A DNA stretch of 64,000 nt from Providencia sp. (GTDB lineage Bacteria; Pseudomonadota; Gammaproteobacteria; Enterobacterales; Enterobacteriaceae): NCBI RefSeq assembly GCF_003533305.1, contig NZ_DOEH01000006.1, positions 62,001-126,000 of the forward strand, given 5' to 3'. The translations under genes and the position numbers were made by a program. Shown here in pieces: positions 9,077 through 19,620 of this stretch. Position 1 is the first letter of the stretch. Every line of letters starts with the position of its first letter. The notes beneath the pieces were generated by a model. That model ran no database searches and was not told the DNA's origin. It saw nothing but the letters and a program-made list of their open reading frames with translations.

Positions 9077-10033
9077 TCACGCAACGGTTAATTGACCCGC
9101 ATAGAGGACAAAGAAACGCAGTAGAAATACGCCAAGTAAACTTGCCCCACTAACAAGTAAAACGCGAAATGCACCATTACCACGGTTCTGCCATTTTTTA
9201 AGCGCCAACGGAATAATGAAGCCAATACCGATTACGCCAATCCAAAACCACCACGTCCAAAAGCCCCCGCCCAATGCGGCTACTAATGAACGCACTTTGC
9301 CATCATCTCCTAAGGCGAGTCCGACAAAAAATGCCGCAAGTAAGAAGAGTTCTAACCAAACGACAAAACTTTCCACTCGATGAAGAAAGGCAGATTCTTG
9401 GTTATGAATATTTTTACGATAGCGTAATGCAATAGCAATTAATGAGACAGCTATCCCCGATGATATTCCTGAAAATAAGAATAAAGCTGGTAATAAAGGA
9501 TTGTTTAAGAATGGATATGATTTTAATGCGGATAATAAAAAGCCCGTATATGCGCCGAGTAAAACCGCTAGAACTAACATGGTAATATCGAGCGTGCGCA
9601 TGACTTTATTTAACAGCGTTAATAACCGAGGAATAATTGTTAATTTAGGTAGCCACCGATGCTGTAATGCAATAACTTCTTTTTCAAAGATTTTAGCCAA
9701 CCATATGACTAATACAGCCATGTAGACTTGAAATAACATGACACCCATCGACATCACTGAGGTTGGGCTGTAATGAAACATCAATTTCCAAAATGTCCAT
9801 GGACGAGTTAAATGGAGAATGAGGATTAATAAGCCAATCACGATGGTACTCGGTGCTAACAATAAAGTGGTACGCATTAATGTGCTTTCGCTACTTGCTG
9901 CGTTTGGATAATACTGACGGAGTAAAACGGCGATGACAACTAAGCCCGCAGAGATACCGATAAGAAATAAATAAACCGCAATTGGCCAATCCCATACTAG
10001 AGATTCAAAATGGAAAGCGGACGCAGTTTTCAT
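9077..10033 (-). CDS. nrfD: NrfD, membrane quinol dehydrogenase subunit of nitrite reduction
   Basis: 318 aa integral membrane protein of the NrfD/PsrC family with about eight hydrophobic segments. It begins with AFHFESLVWDWPIAVYLFLI, and contains LTRPWTFWKLMFHYSPTSVMS and FWTWWFWIGVIG. It oxidises menaquinol and passes electrons through NrfC and NrfB to NrfA. It overlaps nrfC by 4 bases (ATGA), so translation is probably coupled. Length and neighbours match the enterobacterial nrf operon. Confidence 0.94.
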   Translation of the reverse strand: MKTASAFHFESLVWDWPIAVYLFLIGISAGLVVIAVLLRQYYPNAASSESTLMRTTLLLAPSTIVIGLLILILHLTRPWTFWKLMFHYSPTSVMSMGVMLFQVYMAVLVIWLAKIFEKEVIALQHRWLPKLTIIPRLLTLLNKVMRTLDITMLVLAVLLGAYTGFLLSALKSYPFLNNPLLPALFLFSGISSGIAVSLIAIALRYRKNIHNQESAFLHRVESFVVWLELFLLAAFFVGLALGDDGKVRSLVAALGGGFWTWWFWIGVIGIGFIIPLALKKWQNRGNGAFRVLLVSGASLLGVFLLRFFVLYAGQLTVA

Positions 10034-10701
10034 TGGCTAACCTCCCCATATTTGAAGGGAACTCGATAAACTTTGGGGCGTGTACCGAGTGCAATTTTGA
10101 ATCGATAAGTTGGTTTTTGTCCAAGCATTTTGGAAACATCGCTTTGTGGATCATCTAAATTGCCAAAAATCAGCGCTTTGGTTGGACATGATTCTACACA
10201 GGCGGGCTGTTTACCTTTTTTCAGGTTGGTCTTACGGCAAAAATCACATTTATCTGCGGTCTTATTGACGGGGTGAATGAATCTAACGCGATATGGGCAA
10301 GCGGCAATGCAGTATTGGCAGCCGACACATAAGTCAGGATTAACATCAACAATACCGGTTGTTTTATCGATAAAAGAAGCGCCCGTTGGACAGACATCGA
10401 CGCAAGGGGCATTTTCACAATGTTGGCAGGAATGACGAAAAAAACGATATTTAACGTCAGGAAATTCACCAATCGGTTCGCTACGGATAATGGTCAGCCG
10501 TGATACCCCTTCGGGGACTTGGTTGACTTCGCGACATGCATCCATGCAAGCCGTACAGCCGATACACAAATTTTCATCGTGGATCATGCCATAGCGAACA
10601 CCATCTATTTTCATGGTGTTCGCTAGCGTGTGGCTAGTTATCCCCCCAATCGCCGCCAGTGCTCCGGAATAAATAATGAATTGACGACGAGAGCAACTCA
10701 T
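10030..10701 (-). CDS. nrfC: NrfC, four-[4Fe-4S] ferredoxin-like subunit
   Basis: 223 aa periplasmic iron-sulfur protein. A twin-arginine signal ([18 protein letters not shown]) directs Tat export. Four cysteine clusters follow: [37 protein letters not shown], and CDFC paired with CVESCP. It carries electrons from NrfD to the pentahaem NrfB. It overlaps nrfD and nrfB by 4 bases each. Confidence 0.95.
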   Translation of the reverse strand: MSCSRRQFIIYSGALAAIGGITSHTLANTMKIDGVRYGMIHDENLCIGCTACMDACREVNQVPEGVSRLTIIRSEPIGEFPDVKYRFFRHSCQHCENAPCVDVCPTGASFIDKTTGIVDVNPDLCVGCQYCIAACPYRVRFIHPVNKTADKCDFCRKTNLKKGKQPACVESCPTKALIFGNLDDPQSDVSKMLGQKPTYRFKIALGTRPKVYRVPFKYGEVSQ

Positions 10702-11276
10702 GGCTGCTCCTTAAGCAATTTAACCGCTGCTGGGTTGAAATTAGGATTATCACGTTGATCTGAATGACAATCTACGCAAATTTTGACTTTTCCTTTATCG
10801 GTTAGTACTTTCATTGCATCTTGTTGCGGATGCAGGTCATGACAACTAGCACAAGCGACTTTGGTAACGTGGACATCATGAGGCCAAAATGCTTTTTGCA
10901 GCTGTTCGGGTAAGTGGCACGACAAACAGACCGTATTTTGTTGCTCTACGCTATACATCGGGTTATTAAAGCGCATCACATCTTTTACGCCTTCCCGATG
11001 GTCTGGGCCTGGATTACCATGGCAGTTGGTGCAGGTAACGGGCAACTTATTGTTTGGATTGACCACTGATGCGTGAGTGCCATGCATACCTTCTTTATCG
11101 GGCTTATGGCAATCAAGGCAAGCACTATCTGCGCTGCGCTGCTGTGTGACAACCCAACGATCGCCGGCGGCTTTTTCCTCAGCTATTTGAGGTGTCGCGA
11201 ATGCTGATACTGCCCATAAAAAGCCTGATGCCAGCACCCCGGCAGTTAATAACGAACGTAATACGCTCATATTCAC
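10698..11276 (-). CDS. nrfB: NrfB, pentahaem c-type cytochrome
   Basis: 192 aa, close to the 188 aa of E. coli NrfB. A Sec signal peptide ([21 protein letters not shown]) precedes five CxxCH haem sites: CLDCH, CTNCH, CLSCH, CASCH and CVDCH. It is the soluble periplasmic electron donor to NrfA. It sits 52 bases downstream of nrfA and overlaps nrfC by 4 bases. Confidence 0.95.
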   Translation of the reverse strand: MNMSVLRSLLTAGVLASGFLWAVSAFATPQIAEEKAAGDRWVVTQQRSADSACLDCHKPDKEGMHGTHASVVNPNNKLPVTCTNCHGNPGPDHREGVKDVMRFNNPMYSVEQQNTVCLSCHLPEQLQKAFWPHDVHVTKVACASCHDLHPQQDAMKVLTDKGKVKICVDCHSDQRDNPNFNPAAVKLLKEQP

Positions 11277-11328
11277 TCCATTGGTTATGTCGCCTCTTTG
11301 TCTTTAATAGCACAGAGGCGAGTAGAGG

Positions 11329-12762
11329 TTATTTGGCTAACAGGTCATTTTTACGCGCTTGAGCATCCCACTCTGGCACGACAGTTTTCATGAACTCTTG
11401 TTTTTCAGCATTGATTTTCTGCATATCTAAGCCAATCGCTTGCTGAGCTTTCTCTTTGGTTGAGATATCCGGAATGGCAATTTCATGAGTAATGCCTTTT
11501 GAACCGAGTAAACGTGCCAGTTTAGTACGTGCGTCAGCGGCTTTATCTAATGAACCCCCTAACATACGTAGCCCTTCATCAGGTGCATGCATGTGAATGC
11601 CGTGTGATGCGATAGCTAAATCCCAACGCCATTGAGCGTGGCGAATATCAGCAAGGATTGGCTGCATTTCTTCTTGGGTTGCACCCGCGTCCCAAGCTGC
11701 TTTTGCTTCAAAGTGAGCGCGAACTAACTGATCTTCTGCTTTAACTTTCATCTCTTGGATGGCTTTTTTACGTTCCGCAACAACGTCTTGTAGTTGTTGT
11801 TTGCTTTGAGTATGACAATTGCTACAGGTTTGCTCAAAATTATCGAATGGATTACCAATTTTATGGCTGGTATATAATTCGCCTTTATCGTTTTGCAGTT
11901 TTGGCATATGGCAATCAATGCAAGTGACGTTATTTTTACCGTGAATACCTGCACTCCAAGTTTCATATTCAGGGTGTTGGGCTTTTAACATTGGTGCTTT
12001 TGATAACGTGTTGGTCCAGTCGGAGAATCCTATTTTGTCGTAGTACACTTCCATTTCTTCGACTTTGGTACCGTTATCCCAAGGGAATTTGACTGATTTA
12101 TTTTCACCAGAGAAATAGTATTCAACGTGGCATTGACCGCATACCATGGATTGTTGGTCGAAACGACTCGCTTTATCAAAGGGCTTGCCAATGGTTTCCA
12201 TTGCCCGTTCTGCATAAGGGCGTGTGAGGGTTAACTCGGGTTTTCCTTTTGCAAACTCAGGGGAATCGGTCTTATGGCAATCGCCACAGCCCAAAACATT
12301 GACTACTTCTGGTCCACCTTTTGCCCATTTACCTTGAAAGTAGCCATCTTCGCCATGTTCTTGAATTAATCTGGCGACATCCGGGCTTTTGCAGCTCCAG
12401 CAAGCCATCGGTAAAGGACCGTCTTGGGCATCTTTGGGCGCGCCAGTACGTAAGGTTTCACGAACATCAATGATTGCGTATGCGTGACCACGCGGTTTGT
12501 TATAGTCACGGGAGAAAGGATATCCAGCCCAAAGGATCACTAATCGTGGATCTTCAGCAAGGGCATCTTCACGATTTGATTGTTCTGATGTAGCTCGCCA
12601 AGAATGGTATTGATCTGGATAAGCCGCTTCAAAGGTTTCGTTTCGGGTATTAATTGTCGATACATTATCTGTATTCGGCGTTTGTGCATGAACGGAAGTA
12701 AAGAGAAATATTCCTGCAATCAAACTCAGTAAGTACAGAGTGTTATTTCTTATCTTTGCCAT
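11329..12762 (-). CDS. nrfA: NrfA, ammonia-forming pentahaem cytochrome c nitrite reductase
   Basis: 477 aa, one residue from E. coli NrfA. It reduces nitrite, and also nitric oxide and hydroxylamine, to ammonium in the periplasm. After the signal peptide, the active-site haem uses the special lysine-ligated CWSCK motif at residues 121-125. The four other haems use CGDCH (159), CGQCH (208), CIDCH (281) and CSNCH (313). It is the first gene of the leftward nrf operon. Control is probably anaerobic, through the FNR-like site about 205 bases upstream of the start, with nitrate/nitrite input from NarP. Confidence 0.97.
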   Translation of the reverse strand: MAKIRNNTLYLLSLIAGIFLFTSVHAQTPNTDNVSTINTRNETFEAAYPDQYHSWRATSEQSNREDALAEDPRLVILWAGYPFSRDYNKPRGHAYAIIDVRETLRTGAPKDAQDGPLPMACWSCKSPDVARLIQEHGEDGYFQGKWAKGGPEVVNVLGCGDCHKTDSPEFAKGKPELTLTRPYAERAMETIGKPFDKASRFDQQSMVCGQCHVEYYFSGENKSVKFPWDNGTKVEEMEVYYDKIGFSDWTNTLSKAPMLKAQHPEYETWSAGIHGKNNVTCIDCHMPKLQNDKGELYTSHKIGNPFDNFEQTCSNCHTQSKQQLQDVVAERKKAIQEMKVKAEDQLVRAHFEAKAAWDAGATQEEMQPILADIRHAQWRWDLAIASHGIHMHAPDEGLRMLGGSLDKAADARTKLARLLGSKGITHEIAIPDISTKEKAQQAIGLDMQKINAEKQEFMKTVVPEWDAQARKNDLLAK

Positions 12763-12965
12763 AAGAGCCTCGAGTAGGGTAAATCAGCCATCCCATAAGC
12801 TGACACCTTTTATTATTCGAGCTGTAGTTGTGTTGGTTTTGTGTCTTACTACAATTCGAATTATTTAGGGTATATTTTTAGTTATATAAATTTGATAGCA
12901 AGCGCACATTTGCCATCAATGACATTGCCAACTTATATGTTTAACAAAAAACCACACAAAAAATA

Positions 12966-12979
12966 TTGTTTTTGATCAA
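12966..12979 (-). promoter_or_regulatory. FNR-like site, probably for nrfA
   Basis: TTGTT-TTTG-ATCAA on the plus strand matches 9 of 10 positions of the FNR consensus TTGAT-N4-ATCAA. A -10-like TAAACATATAAG lies leftward on the minus strand at 12943-12932. This places the site near -41 to -47 of a leftward promoter, the class II position used by FNR at E. coli nrfA. The transcription start is inferred. Confidence 0.6.
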
Positions 12980-13265
12980 AGGTAAATTTGAATTAAGTGA
13001 TTTAATATCAAAAATTAAATAAAAGTACGTTAATAGTGGAATTGATATAGTAATTAGAGATGAATTAAAAAACTGTATTTTGTATTTTTCAGTTAAGAAT
13101 GATTCTTATTATTTATTTAAAATAATCATTTAATAACCAATTGAATTTAAACACTTAATATTATTTAACTCACGAATGGTGATTATTCTGTTTTTGACGC
13201 ATAAATTAAAATGTGCGTAGTATCAAAAAAATAAAATATAAATTTTACTAAAATGACCTTTCATA

Positions 13266-13281
13266 TACCACTTTAGTAGTA
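13266..13281 (+). promoter_or_regulatory. NarP/NarL-like 7-2-7 heptamer site, probably for napF
   Basis: TACCACT-TT-AGTAGTA is an inverted pair of heptamers with 2-base spacing, the arrangement NarP requires and NarL can use (consensus TACYYMT). It lies about 320 bases before napF and 7 bases left of a possible FNR site. Confidence 0.55.
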
Positions 13282-13285
13282 TATG

Positions 13286-13299
13286 TCGATGTTAATTAA
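13286..13299 (+). promoter_or_regulatory. Weak FNR-like site upstream of napF
   Basis: TCGAT-GTTA-ATTAA matches 8 of 10 FNR consensus positions. A TTAAAT -10-like hexamer at 13324-13329 would place it near -42. That would leave a 5' leader of about 260 bases for napF. Confidence 0.35.
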
Positions 13300-13594
13300 A
13301 AAATATGTCATTACAACTTAAGCTTAAATGGGGATTCTATATTTACAGATTGTTAATGAATAATTATGAAAACCGTATAATACCTCTTTTTATAGCGAGT
13401 TAATGCTTAGTCTAATATTTGAATAGTTTCTGGCTGATTTATATTCATAGTGAATAAATTACTCCTGTTACCTATTAGGTAGTATGTATTTTTGCCCTCT
13501 CACTCGTTAATATTCATGCTAAATACACGCATAAAAAATGCGGTTTATCAGTTCTTTTTAGTACTTTTTTGTTGGGCAATGTAAAGGAAAAAAC

Positions 13595-14086
13595 ATGGTT
13601 GATATCACCCGTAGGGGCGTATTAACTGGTGCGTGGCGTAATGCAGCTCCGGTAGTTAGACCGCCATGGAGTGGTACTGAACAGCATTTTATTGAGCTGT
13701 GTACGCGTTGCAACGCTTGTCTAGCGAGTTGCGAGACCTCTATTTTGCAGCCCGGACCTGGCGGATATCCTGTCGTTGATTTTAAGCGCGGGGAATGCAC
13801 TTTTTGCTATGCCTGTGCAGCATCTTGCCCTGAACCTATTTTCCTCCCTCAGCAAACCCAACCTTGGAATATCTCGATATCTATCGATCAAAGCTGTCTT
13901 GCCTATAAATCAATCGAATGTCGGCGTTGTGAAGACAGTTGTGAGCCTCAAGTGATTTCTTTTCGTCCATCACTGGTCGGTATTTATCAACCAAAAATAG
14001 AACAACAGGGCTGTACAGGTTGTGGCGCCTGTGTTGCAGGATGCCCCGTATCGGCCATAACCGTGGAGCGTGAACATGCACGATAA
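13595..14086 (+). CDS. napF: NapF, cytoplasmic ferredoxin-like maturation protein for NapA
   Basis: 163 aa with four [4Fe-4S]-type cysteine groups: CTRCNACLASCE, CTFCYACAASCP, CRRCEDSCEP and CTGCGACVAGCP. NapF stays in the cytoplasm and helps mature or insert the iron-sulfur cluster of NapA before Tat export. It starts at the ATG at 13595 behind AAAGGAAA and is first in the rightward nap operon. Its stop overlaps napD by 11 bases. Confidence 0.94.
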   Translation: MVDITRRGVLTGAWRNAAPVVRPPWSGTEQHFIELCTRCNACLASCETSILQPGPGGYPVVDFKRGECTFCYACAASCPEPIFLPQQTQPWNISISIDQSCLAYKSIECRRCEDSCEPQVISFRPSLVGIYQPKIEQQGCTGCGACVAGCPVSAITVEREHAR

Positions 14087-14354
14087 CTGGCAAGTGTGCA
14101 GTTTAATTGTACAAGTAAAAAGTGAACGAATATCTGCTGTGACAGAAAAACTGAATCAATTTCCTCATTGTGAGGTAGCTATTAGTTCACCTGAAAATGG
14201 GAAATTGATTGTCGTCGTCGAAGGGCAGCATAGTAAAACTTTGTTAGATACTATTGATTTAGCACGCAATATCGAAGGCGTGCTAGATGTTTCACTGGTT
14301 TATCACCAGCAGGATGAGCAATGTGAGGAAAATGATGAAACTCAGTCGTCGTAG
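14076..14354 (+). CDS. napD: NapD, chaperone for the NapA Tat signal
   Basis: 92 aa, ferredoxin-fold protein that binds the twin-arginine signal of NapA and holds back export until the molybdenum cofactor is loaded. [20 protein letters not shown] and the central GKLIVVVEG strand closely follow E. coli NapD, and both proteins share VSLVYHQQ near the C-terminus. I chose the ATG at 14076 over the in-frame GTG at 14070, because GGAG lies 7 bases before it and the homologue begins there. It overlaps napF (11 bases) and napA (20 bases). Confidence 0.94.
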   Translation: MHDNWQVCSLIVQVKSERISAVTEKLNQFPHCEVAISSPENGKLIVVVEGQHSKTLLDTIDLARNIEGVLDVSLVYHQQDEQCEENDETQSS

Positions 14355-16821
14355 CTTTATGAAAGCCAATGCGATAGCGGCCGCTGCTGCGGCGGCAGGC
14401 ATTGGTGTACCAAGTATCGCGAAAGCGGTCGTTGGACAACAAGAAAGTATCAAGTGGGATAAAGCCCCGTGTCGTTTCTGCGGTACTGGCTGTGGCGTGC
14501 TTGTCGGCACACAAAATGGCCGTATTGTCGCGAGCCAAGGTGACCCAGAAGCACCAGTCAACCGTGGTCTTAATTGTATCAAGGGCTATTTCCTACCAAA
14601 GATTATGTACGGGAAAGACCGTTTAACCCAGCCATTGCTGCGTATGAAAGATGGCGAATATGATAAAAATGGTGAGTTTACCCCAATTACATGGGAACAA
14701 GCCTTTGATGTCATGGAAGAAAAAACGAAAGCAACACTGAAAGAAAAAGGTCCTGAAGGTATTGGGATGTTTGGTTCAGGTCAATGGACAGTTTGGGAAG
14801 GTTATGCGGCCTCTAAATTGTTTAAAGGTGGTTTTCGTTCAAATAACCTCGATCCAAATGCACGCCACTGTATGGCCTCTGCGGTCGTTGGTTTTATGCG
14901 TACTTTCGGTATGGATGAGCCGATGGGCTGTTACGATGATATTGAACATGCGGATGCCTTTGTGCTTTGGGGCTCTAATATGGCAGAAATGCACCCAATA
15001 TTATGGTCGCGTATTACAAATCGTCGTTTATCAAATCCTGATGTCCATGTTGCAGTTTTATCAACTTATAAACATCGTAGTTTTGAATTAGCGGATAATG
15101 GTATTGTTTTCGCGCCGCAATCCGATTTGGTTATCTTAAATTACATTGCTAACTATATTATTCAAAACAATGCAGTTAACCAAGATTTCCTAGATAAACA
15201 CGTTAATTTACGTCGTGGTGCAACGGATATCGGTTATGGCCTTCGTCCAACGCATCCATTAGAAAAAAATGCCAAAAATCCAGGGTCTGATGCTTCTGAA
15301 CCGATGACTTGGGATGAATATAAAGCTTTCGTTGCGGAATATACGTTAGATAAAACCGCTGAAATGACGGGAGTACCGAAAGATCAGCTAGAAGAATTGG
15401 CGAAACTCTACGCCGATCCAAAAATTAAAGTCGTTTCATATTGGACGATGGGTTTTAACCAACATACTCGCGGTGTTTGGGCGAATAACCTTGCTTATAA
15501 CCTTCATTTATTAACCGGTAAAATTTCTCAACCAGGTTGTGGTCCTTTCTCTTTGACAGGGCAACCATCTGCCTGCGGTACAGCACGTGAAGTGGGAACA
15601 TTCTCACACCGTTTACCTGCGGATATGGTAGTGACTAATGAAAAACACCGTGAAAAAGTGGAAGGTGTTTGGCAACTACCTGCGGGCACTATCCCTGAAA
15701 AAGTTGGATTACATGCAGTCGCGCAAGACCGTGCATTGAAAGACGGTAAACTCAATTTTTATTGGGTGATGTGTAACAACAATATGCAAGCAGGGCCGAA
15801 TATCAATGAAGATCGCCTACCGGGCTGGCGCGATCCGCGCAACTTTATTGTTGTTTCAGACCCTTATCCTACCGTGAGTGCACTAGCCGCTGACTTGATT
15901 TTACCCACGGCAATGTGGGTCGAAAAAGAAGGTGCTTATGGTAATGCAGAGCGCCGTACTCAGTTTTGGCGTCAGCAAATTCAAGGTCCAGGCGAATCAA
16001 AGTCAGATTTAATGCAGATGGTGCTGTTTTCTCGTCGCTTTAAAGTCGAAGAAGTATGGCCTGAAGAATTGTTAGCTAAAAAACCTGAATATCGTGGAAA
16101 AACACTGTATGACGTGTTGTTTGCTAATGAAGCGGTGACTAAATTCCCAGTGACTGAATTAGCTGAAGACCAATTAAACGACGAATCTCGTGAGCTTGGT
16201 TTCTATTTACAAAAAGGCTTGTTTGAAGAGTATGCCGGTTTTGGTCGTGGACATGGTCATGACCTTGCTGATTTTGATGCTTATCACCAAGCTCGTGGTA
16301 TCCGCTGGCCAGTTGTAGAAGGTAAAGAAACACAGTGGCGTTATAGCGAAGGGAATGACCCTTATGTTAAAGCTGGGCAAGGTTATCAGTTTTACGGTAA
16401 ACCAGACGGTAAAGCCGTTATTTTTGCATTGCCATTTGAGCCTGCGGCTGAATCACCTGATAAAGAATACGATTTATGGCTTTCAACTGGGCGAGTGCTG
16501 GAGCATTGGCATACGGGAAGCATGACGCGCCGTGTCCCTGAGCTGCACCGTGCATTCCCAGAGTCGGTTGTCTTTATGCATCCATTAGACGCAAAAGATA
16601 GAGGCTTGCGTCGTGGCGATAAAGTCAAAGTGGTTTCTCGTCGTGGTGATGTGACCACAATAGTGGAAACTCGTGGTCGTAATAAACCACCGAAAGGCTT
16701 GGTGTATATGGCATTCTTTGATGCTTCCCAGTTGGTCAATAACTTGACGTTGGATGCGACAGATCCACTTTCTAAAGAAACGGATTACAAAAAATGTGCC
16801 GTTAAACTGGAAAAGGTGTAA
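14335..16821 (+). CDS. napA: NapA, periplasmic nitrate reductase catalytic subunit
   Basis: 828 aa, the same length as E. coli NapA and nearly collinear with it. It reduces nitrate to nitrite in the periplasm using bis-MGD molybdenum and one [4Fe-4S] cluster. The Tat signal is [12 protein letters not shown]. The cluster cysteines are C46, C49, C53 and C81 ([10 protein letters not shown] and NCIKGY). The molybdenum ligand is the Cys of [10 protein letters not shown] (C179). I chose the second of two adjacent ATGs, at 14335, because GAGGAAA precedes it and homologues begin MKLSRRSF. It receives electrons from NapB. Confidence 0.97.
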   Translation: MKLSRRSFMKANAIAAAAAAAGIGVPSIAKAVVGQQESIKWDKAPCRFCGTGCGVLVGTQNGRIVASQGDPEAPVNRGLNCIKGYFLPKIMYGKDRLTQPLLRMKDGEYDKNGEFTPITWEQAFDVMEEKTKATLKEKGPEGIGMFGSGQWTVWEGYAASKLFKGGFRSNNLDPNARHCMASAVVGFMRTFGMDEPMGCYDDIEHADAFVLWGSNMAEMHPILWSRITNRRLSNPDVHVAVLSTYKHRSFELADNGIVFAPQSDLVILNYIANYIIQNNAVNQDFLDKHVNLRRGATDIGYGLRPTHPLEKNAKNPGSDASEPMTWDEYKAFVAEYTLDKTAEMTGVPKDQLEELAKLYADPKIKVVSYWTMGFNQHTRGVWANNLAYNLHLLTGKISQPGCGPFSLTGQPSACGTAREVGTFSHRLPADMVVTNEKHREKVEGVWQLPAGTIPEKVGLHAVAQDRALKDGKLNFYWVMCNNNMQAGPNINEDRLPGWRDPRNFIVVSDPYPTVSALAADLILPTAMWVEKEGAYGNAERRTQFWRQQIQGPGESKSDLMQMVLFSRRFKVEEVWPEELLAKKPEYRGKTLYDVLFANEAVTKFPVTELAEDQLNDESRELGFYLQKGLFEEYAGFGRGHGHDLADFDAYHQARGIRWPVVEGKETQWRYSEGNDPYVKAGQGYQFYGKPDGKAVIFALPFEPAAESPDKEYDLWLSTGRVLEHWHTGSMTRRVPELHRAFPESVVFMHPLDAKDRGLRRGDKVKVVSRRGDVTTIVETRGRNKPPKGLVYMAFFDASQLVNNLTLDATDPLSKETDYKKCAVKLEKV

Positions 16822-16827
16822 TTGGCA

Positions 16828-17538
16828 ATGCCCCAGAACGCTAAGTCTCAAAAGACTAAGTCCCAGAACAGCCGCCGTCGTTTTCTGCGCGACATTGCTC
16901 GCACAGCAGGCGGACTGGCGGCGGTTGGTGTGGTACTGGGGCTACAGCAACAAACTTCCCGTGCGAGTGGTGTACGACTCCGCCCGCCGGGAGCGCTTGC
17001 TGAAAATGCATTTTCGAGTGCTTGTGTTCGTTGCGGTCAATGTGTTCAAGCCTGTCCTTATGACATGTTGAAATTAGCTACGTTGGCATCCGGTCTTGAG
17101 TCAGGTACGCCGTATTTCATAGCCCGCGAAATTCCTTGCGAGATGTGTGAAGACATTCCTTGTGCCAAGGTGTGCCCAAGTGGTGCATTGGATAAAAACA
17201 TGGAATCGATTAATGATGCTCGGATGGGATTGGCTGTTTTACTCGATCACGAAAACTGCCTTAATTTTCAAGGGCTACGATGTGATGTGTGTTACCGCGT
17301 TTGTCCGTTAATTGATGAAGCAATCACACTTGAACTTGAACAAAATCATCGCACTGGTAAGCATGCACGCTTCTTACCCACGGTAAATAGCAATTTCTGC
17401 ACGGGATGCGGAAAGTGTGAGCAGGCTTGTGTACTGGAAGAGTCCGCGATTAAAGTTTTACCAAGAGAATTAGCCAAGGGCGAGTTAGGACATCATTACC
17501 GTTTCGGTTGGTTGGAGGGAAGCAATGGCAAATCGTAA
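16828..17538 (+). CDS. napG: NapG, periplasmic four-[4Fe-4S] quinol dehydrogenase subunit
   Basis: 236 aa. A Tat signal ([15 protein letters not shown]) precedes four cysteine groups: [37 protein letters not shown] and [12 protein letters not shown]. With NapH it forms the NapGH module that passes electrons from ubiquinol or menaquinol towards NapC. The start is uncertain: a TTG at 16822 sits 5 bases after AAGG, while the ATG at 16828 sits 11 bases after it. I list the ATG. It overlaps napH by 14 bases. Confidence 0.95.
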   Translation: MPQNAKSQKTKSQNSRRRFLRDIARTAGGLAAVGVVLGLQQQTSRASGVRLRPPGALAENAFSSACVRCGQCVQACPYDMLKLATLASGLESGTPYFIAREIPCEMCEDIPCAKVCPSGALDKNMESINDARMGLAVLLDHENCLNFQGLRCDVCYRVCPLIDEAITLELEQNHRTGKHARFLPTVNSNFCTGCGKCEQACVLEESAIKVLPRELAKGELGHHYRFGWLEGSNGKS

Positions 17539-18388
17539 GCACGATGCCGGACGTGAGGCTCTGGCTAAAAAAGGGTGGTGGCAAAGCCATAAATGGCTGG
17601 TTTTAAGGCGAACAAGTCAACTTTTGGTCTTGGCTATGTTTCTAAGTGGTCCATGGTTTGGTGTGTGGATCTTACATGGAAACTATAGCAGTAGCATATT
17701 GTTGGATGTTGTTCCATTAACTGATCCGCTTATTACGCTGGAAAGCTTAGCAAGTGGTTACTTACCTGGTATTTCAGCATTAATTGGTGCGGCTCTCGTT
17801 TTTGCTGTTTATGCATTGCTGGGAAAACGGTTTTTTTGTAGCTGGGTGTGTCCTGTTAATCCAATCACCGACGCCGCCGCATGGTTACGTCGTAAATTCG
17901 AGTTGAATCAATCTGCAACAATTCCTCGCAATATTCGGTATGTATTGTTGGGTGTGATTTTAATTGGTTCAGCTATAACAGGCACCTTGTTATGGGAATG
18001 GTTAAATCCAGTTTCGTTAATGGGGCGTAGCCTTATTTTTGGTTTTGGCAGTGGTGCTTTGGTTTTAGTTGCACTGTTTTTATTTGATTTATTAGTCGTG
18101 GAACATGGATGGTGCGGTCACCTTTGCCCCCTTGGTGCCTTGTATGGCGTTACGGGTTGTAAAGGTGCACTGGCTGTTACAGCGGAAAGAAAAGAAAATT
18201 GTAACCGCTGTATGGATTGTTTTCACGTTTGCCCGGAGCCGCATGTTTTGCGGTTGCCGGTTCTCGATAAACAAGCCCCTGCGCTGATTTCAGATATGGA
18301 TTGCATCACTTGCGGTCGTTGTATCGATGTTTGTGCTGAGGATGTTTTTAAAATAACACTACGATGGAGTTCGGGAGCTAAATCATGA
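17525..18388 (+). CDS. napH: NapH, membrane ferredoxin-type quinol dehydrogenase subunit
   Basis: 287 aa membrane protein with four hydrophobic segments and the CxxxCP motifs CSWVCPVNP and CGHLCPLGA. Two C-terminal [4Fe-4S] groups ([14 protein letters not shown] and [14 protein letters not shown]) face the cytoplasm. It is the quinol-oxidising partner of NapG. It overlaps napG upstream (14 bases) and napB downstream (4 bases), typical of the enterobacterial nap operon. Confidence 0.95.
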   Translation: MANRKHDAGREALAKKGWWQSHKWLVLRRTSQLLVLAMFLSGPWFGVWILHGNYSSSILLDVVPLTDPLITLESLASGYLPGISALIGAALVFAVYALLGKRFFCSWVCPVNPITDAAAWLRRKFELNQSATIPRNIRYVLLGVILIGSAITGTLLWEWLNPVSLMGRSLIFGFGSGALVLVALFLFDLLVVEHGWCGHLCPLGALYGVTGCKGALAVTAERKENCNRCMDCFHVCPEPHVLRLPVLDKQAPALISDMDCITCGRCIDVCAEDVFKITLRWSSGAKS

Positions 18389-18834
18389 AAAATCATGCCC
18401 TGAAAAAAACAATAAGCCGTTGGATGGCTGGTATGGCCTTGGTTGTAAGTAGTTTTGTTTTAGCTGCTAACGGTGTGGATTTTAATCAGTCACCTGAAGT
18501 TTCAGGCACGCCAGAAGGGGGCATCCATGTTCCTAAAGAGCAAGAAAAAATGGCGTTGAACTACGTTAATCAGCCGCCGATGATCCCTCATAGTGTTGAT
18601 GGGTATCAAATCACAACAAATACCAACCGTTGTTTACAGTGCCATGGTGTTGAAAACTATCGTACTACGGGTGCACCAAGAGTGAGCCCGACTCACTTTA
18701 TGGATGCTAGCGGTAAAGTTCTGGGTGAAGTTTCACCTAATCGTTATTTTTGTTTGCAGTGCCATGTACCGCAATCAGATACACCACCGATTGTTGATAA
18801 TACTTTTGCCCCATCCAAAGGCTTTGGTAAATAA
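18385..18834 (+). CDS. napB: NapB, dihaem cytochrome c subunit of periplasmic nitrate reductase
   Basis: 149 aa with a signal peptide (WMAGMALVVSSFVLAANG) and two CLQCH haem sites, in NRCLQCHGVE and FCLQCHVPQ. It forms the NapAB complex and hands electrons to NapA. The ATG overlaps the napH stop by 4 bases. Confidence 0.96.
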   Translation: MKNHALKKTISRWMAGMALVVSSFVLAANGVDFNQSPEVSGTPEGGIHVPKEQEKMALNYVNQPPMIPHSVDGYQITTNTNRCLQCHGVENYRTTGAPRVSPTHFMDASGKVLGEVSPNRYFCLQCHVPQSDTPPIVDNTFAPSKGFGK

Positions 18835-18843
18835 GGGGGAGAT

Positions 18844-19482
18844 ATGGCCAATAAAAATGAGAATCAAGCAGGTAGTGATAAACCCAAAAAGTCAGGCTTG
18901 ATAGGGCTTATCCGCCGGCTTTGGCAGTGGTGGCGTCGTCCTAGCCGTTTAGCACTTGGAACACTTTTACTGATTGGTTTTGTCAGTGGCGTGATTTTCT
19001 GGGGTGGATTTAATACGGGAATGGAAAAAGCCAATACAGAAGAGTTTTGTATTAGCTGTCATGAGATGCGTGAAAATGTCTATGAAGAATATATGGATAC
19101 TATTCACTATACTAACCGTAGTGGTGTAAGAGCAACCTGTCCTGACTGCCACGTACCACATGAATTTGGACCTAAAATGGTCAGAAAAATTCAGGCGAGT
19201 AAAGAGTTGTACGGTAAAATCTTTGGCATTATCGATACGCCTCAAAAATTTGAAGATCATCGTTTAGCGATGGCTCAAAGTGAGTGGCGGCGCATGAAAG
19301 ATAATAATTCTCAGGAGTGTCGTAATTGCCACAACTTTGAATACATGGATTTCACCGCACAAAAAAGTGTCGCATCAAAAATGCATGACCAAGCTGTACA
19401 AGATGGCAAAACCTGTATTGATTGCCATAAAGGTATTGCACATAAATTGCCGGATATGCGTGATGTTGAACCGGGCTTTTAG
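18844..19482 (+). CDS. napC: NapC, tetrahaem quinol dehydrogenase of the NapC/NirT family
   Basis: 212 aa with one N-terminal membrane anchor (LALGTLLLIGFVSGVIFWGG) and four haem sites: CISCH, CPDCH, CRNCH and CIDCH. It oxidises membrane quinol and reduces NapB. A GGGGAGAT ribosome-binding site lies just before the ATG. It is the last nap gene. The next gene, ccmC, is 239 bases away across a terminator-like hairpin, and not ccmA as in E. coli. Confidence 0.96.
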   Translation: MANKNENQAGSDKPKKSGLIGLIRRLWQWWRRPSRLALGTLLLIGFVSGVIFWGGFNTGMEKANTEEFCISCHEMRENVYEEYMDTIHYTNRSGVRATCPDCHVPHEFGPKMVRKIQASKELYGKIFGIIDTPQKFEDHRLAMAQSEWRRMKDNNSQECRNCHNFEYMDFTAQKSVASKMHDQAVQDGKTCIDCHKGIAHKLPDMRDVEPGF

Positions 19483-19515
19483 GAAGAATGACTTGTTCTG
19501 ATTGGTTGTGATGGA

Positions 19516-19529
19516 CTGATTTAGATCAG
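19516..19529. promoter_or_regulatory. FNR-like palindrome between napC and ccmC
   Basis: CTGAT-TTAG-ATCAG is a perfect 5-4-5 palindrome differing from the FNR consensus only in the outermost base of each arm. It is about 200 bases upstream of ccmC and could help drive a separate ccm promoter. Binding is not proven. Confidence 0.4.
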
Positions 19530-19585
19530 CGAATCGAATAACAGCGTGTAGTTAACGTACAATCAGTTCGAATAATGATGATAAA

Positions 19586-19620
19586 TAGGCTAGTCGGCAG
19601 TTAAATGCTTGACTAGCCTA
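19586..19620 (+). terminator. Hairpin after napC
   Basis: Perfect 10-bp arms, TAGGCTAGTC (19586-19595) and GACTAGCCTA (19611-19620), with a 15-base loop, are followed by AATTATATTTG. The U-tract is poor, so it may be an attenuator or mRNA-stabilising hairpin instead of a full stop. Confidence 0.6.

Larger units (their letters stand above)
12763..13594. promoter_or_regulatory. Divergent nrfA/napF control region
   Basis: This 832-base AT-rich gap lies between two anaerobic respiration operons transcribed away from each other. I see no gene in it. It holds an FNR-like site on the nrf side, a NarP/NarL-like 7-2-7 site and a weaker FNR-like site on the nap side; these are listed separately. A good -10 hexamer TATAAT lies at 13376-13381. 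The gap is long for two such promoters, so an extra promoter or a small RNA is possible, but I cannot show one. Confidence 0.7.

Noticed and set aside
12961..13060. A second FNR site in the sequence GTGATTTAATATCAA
   Set aside because: The half-sites are 5 bases apart, whereas FNR needs 4, so it was not listed.
14287..14334. N-terminal extension of napA by 16 residues
   Set aside because: The extension lies inside napD and lacks a ribosome-binding site; the Tat signal begins MKLSRRSF at 14335, as in homologues.
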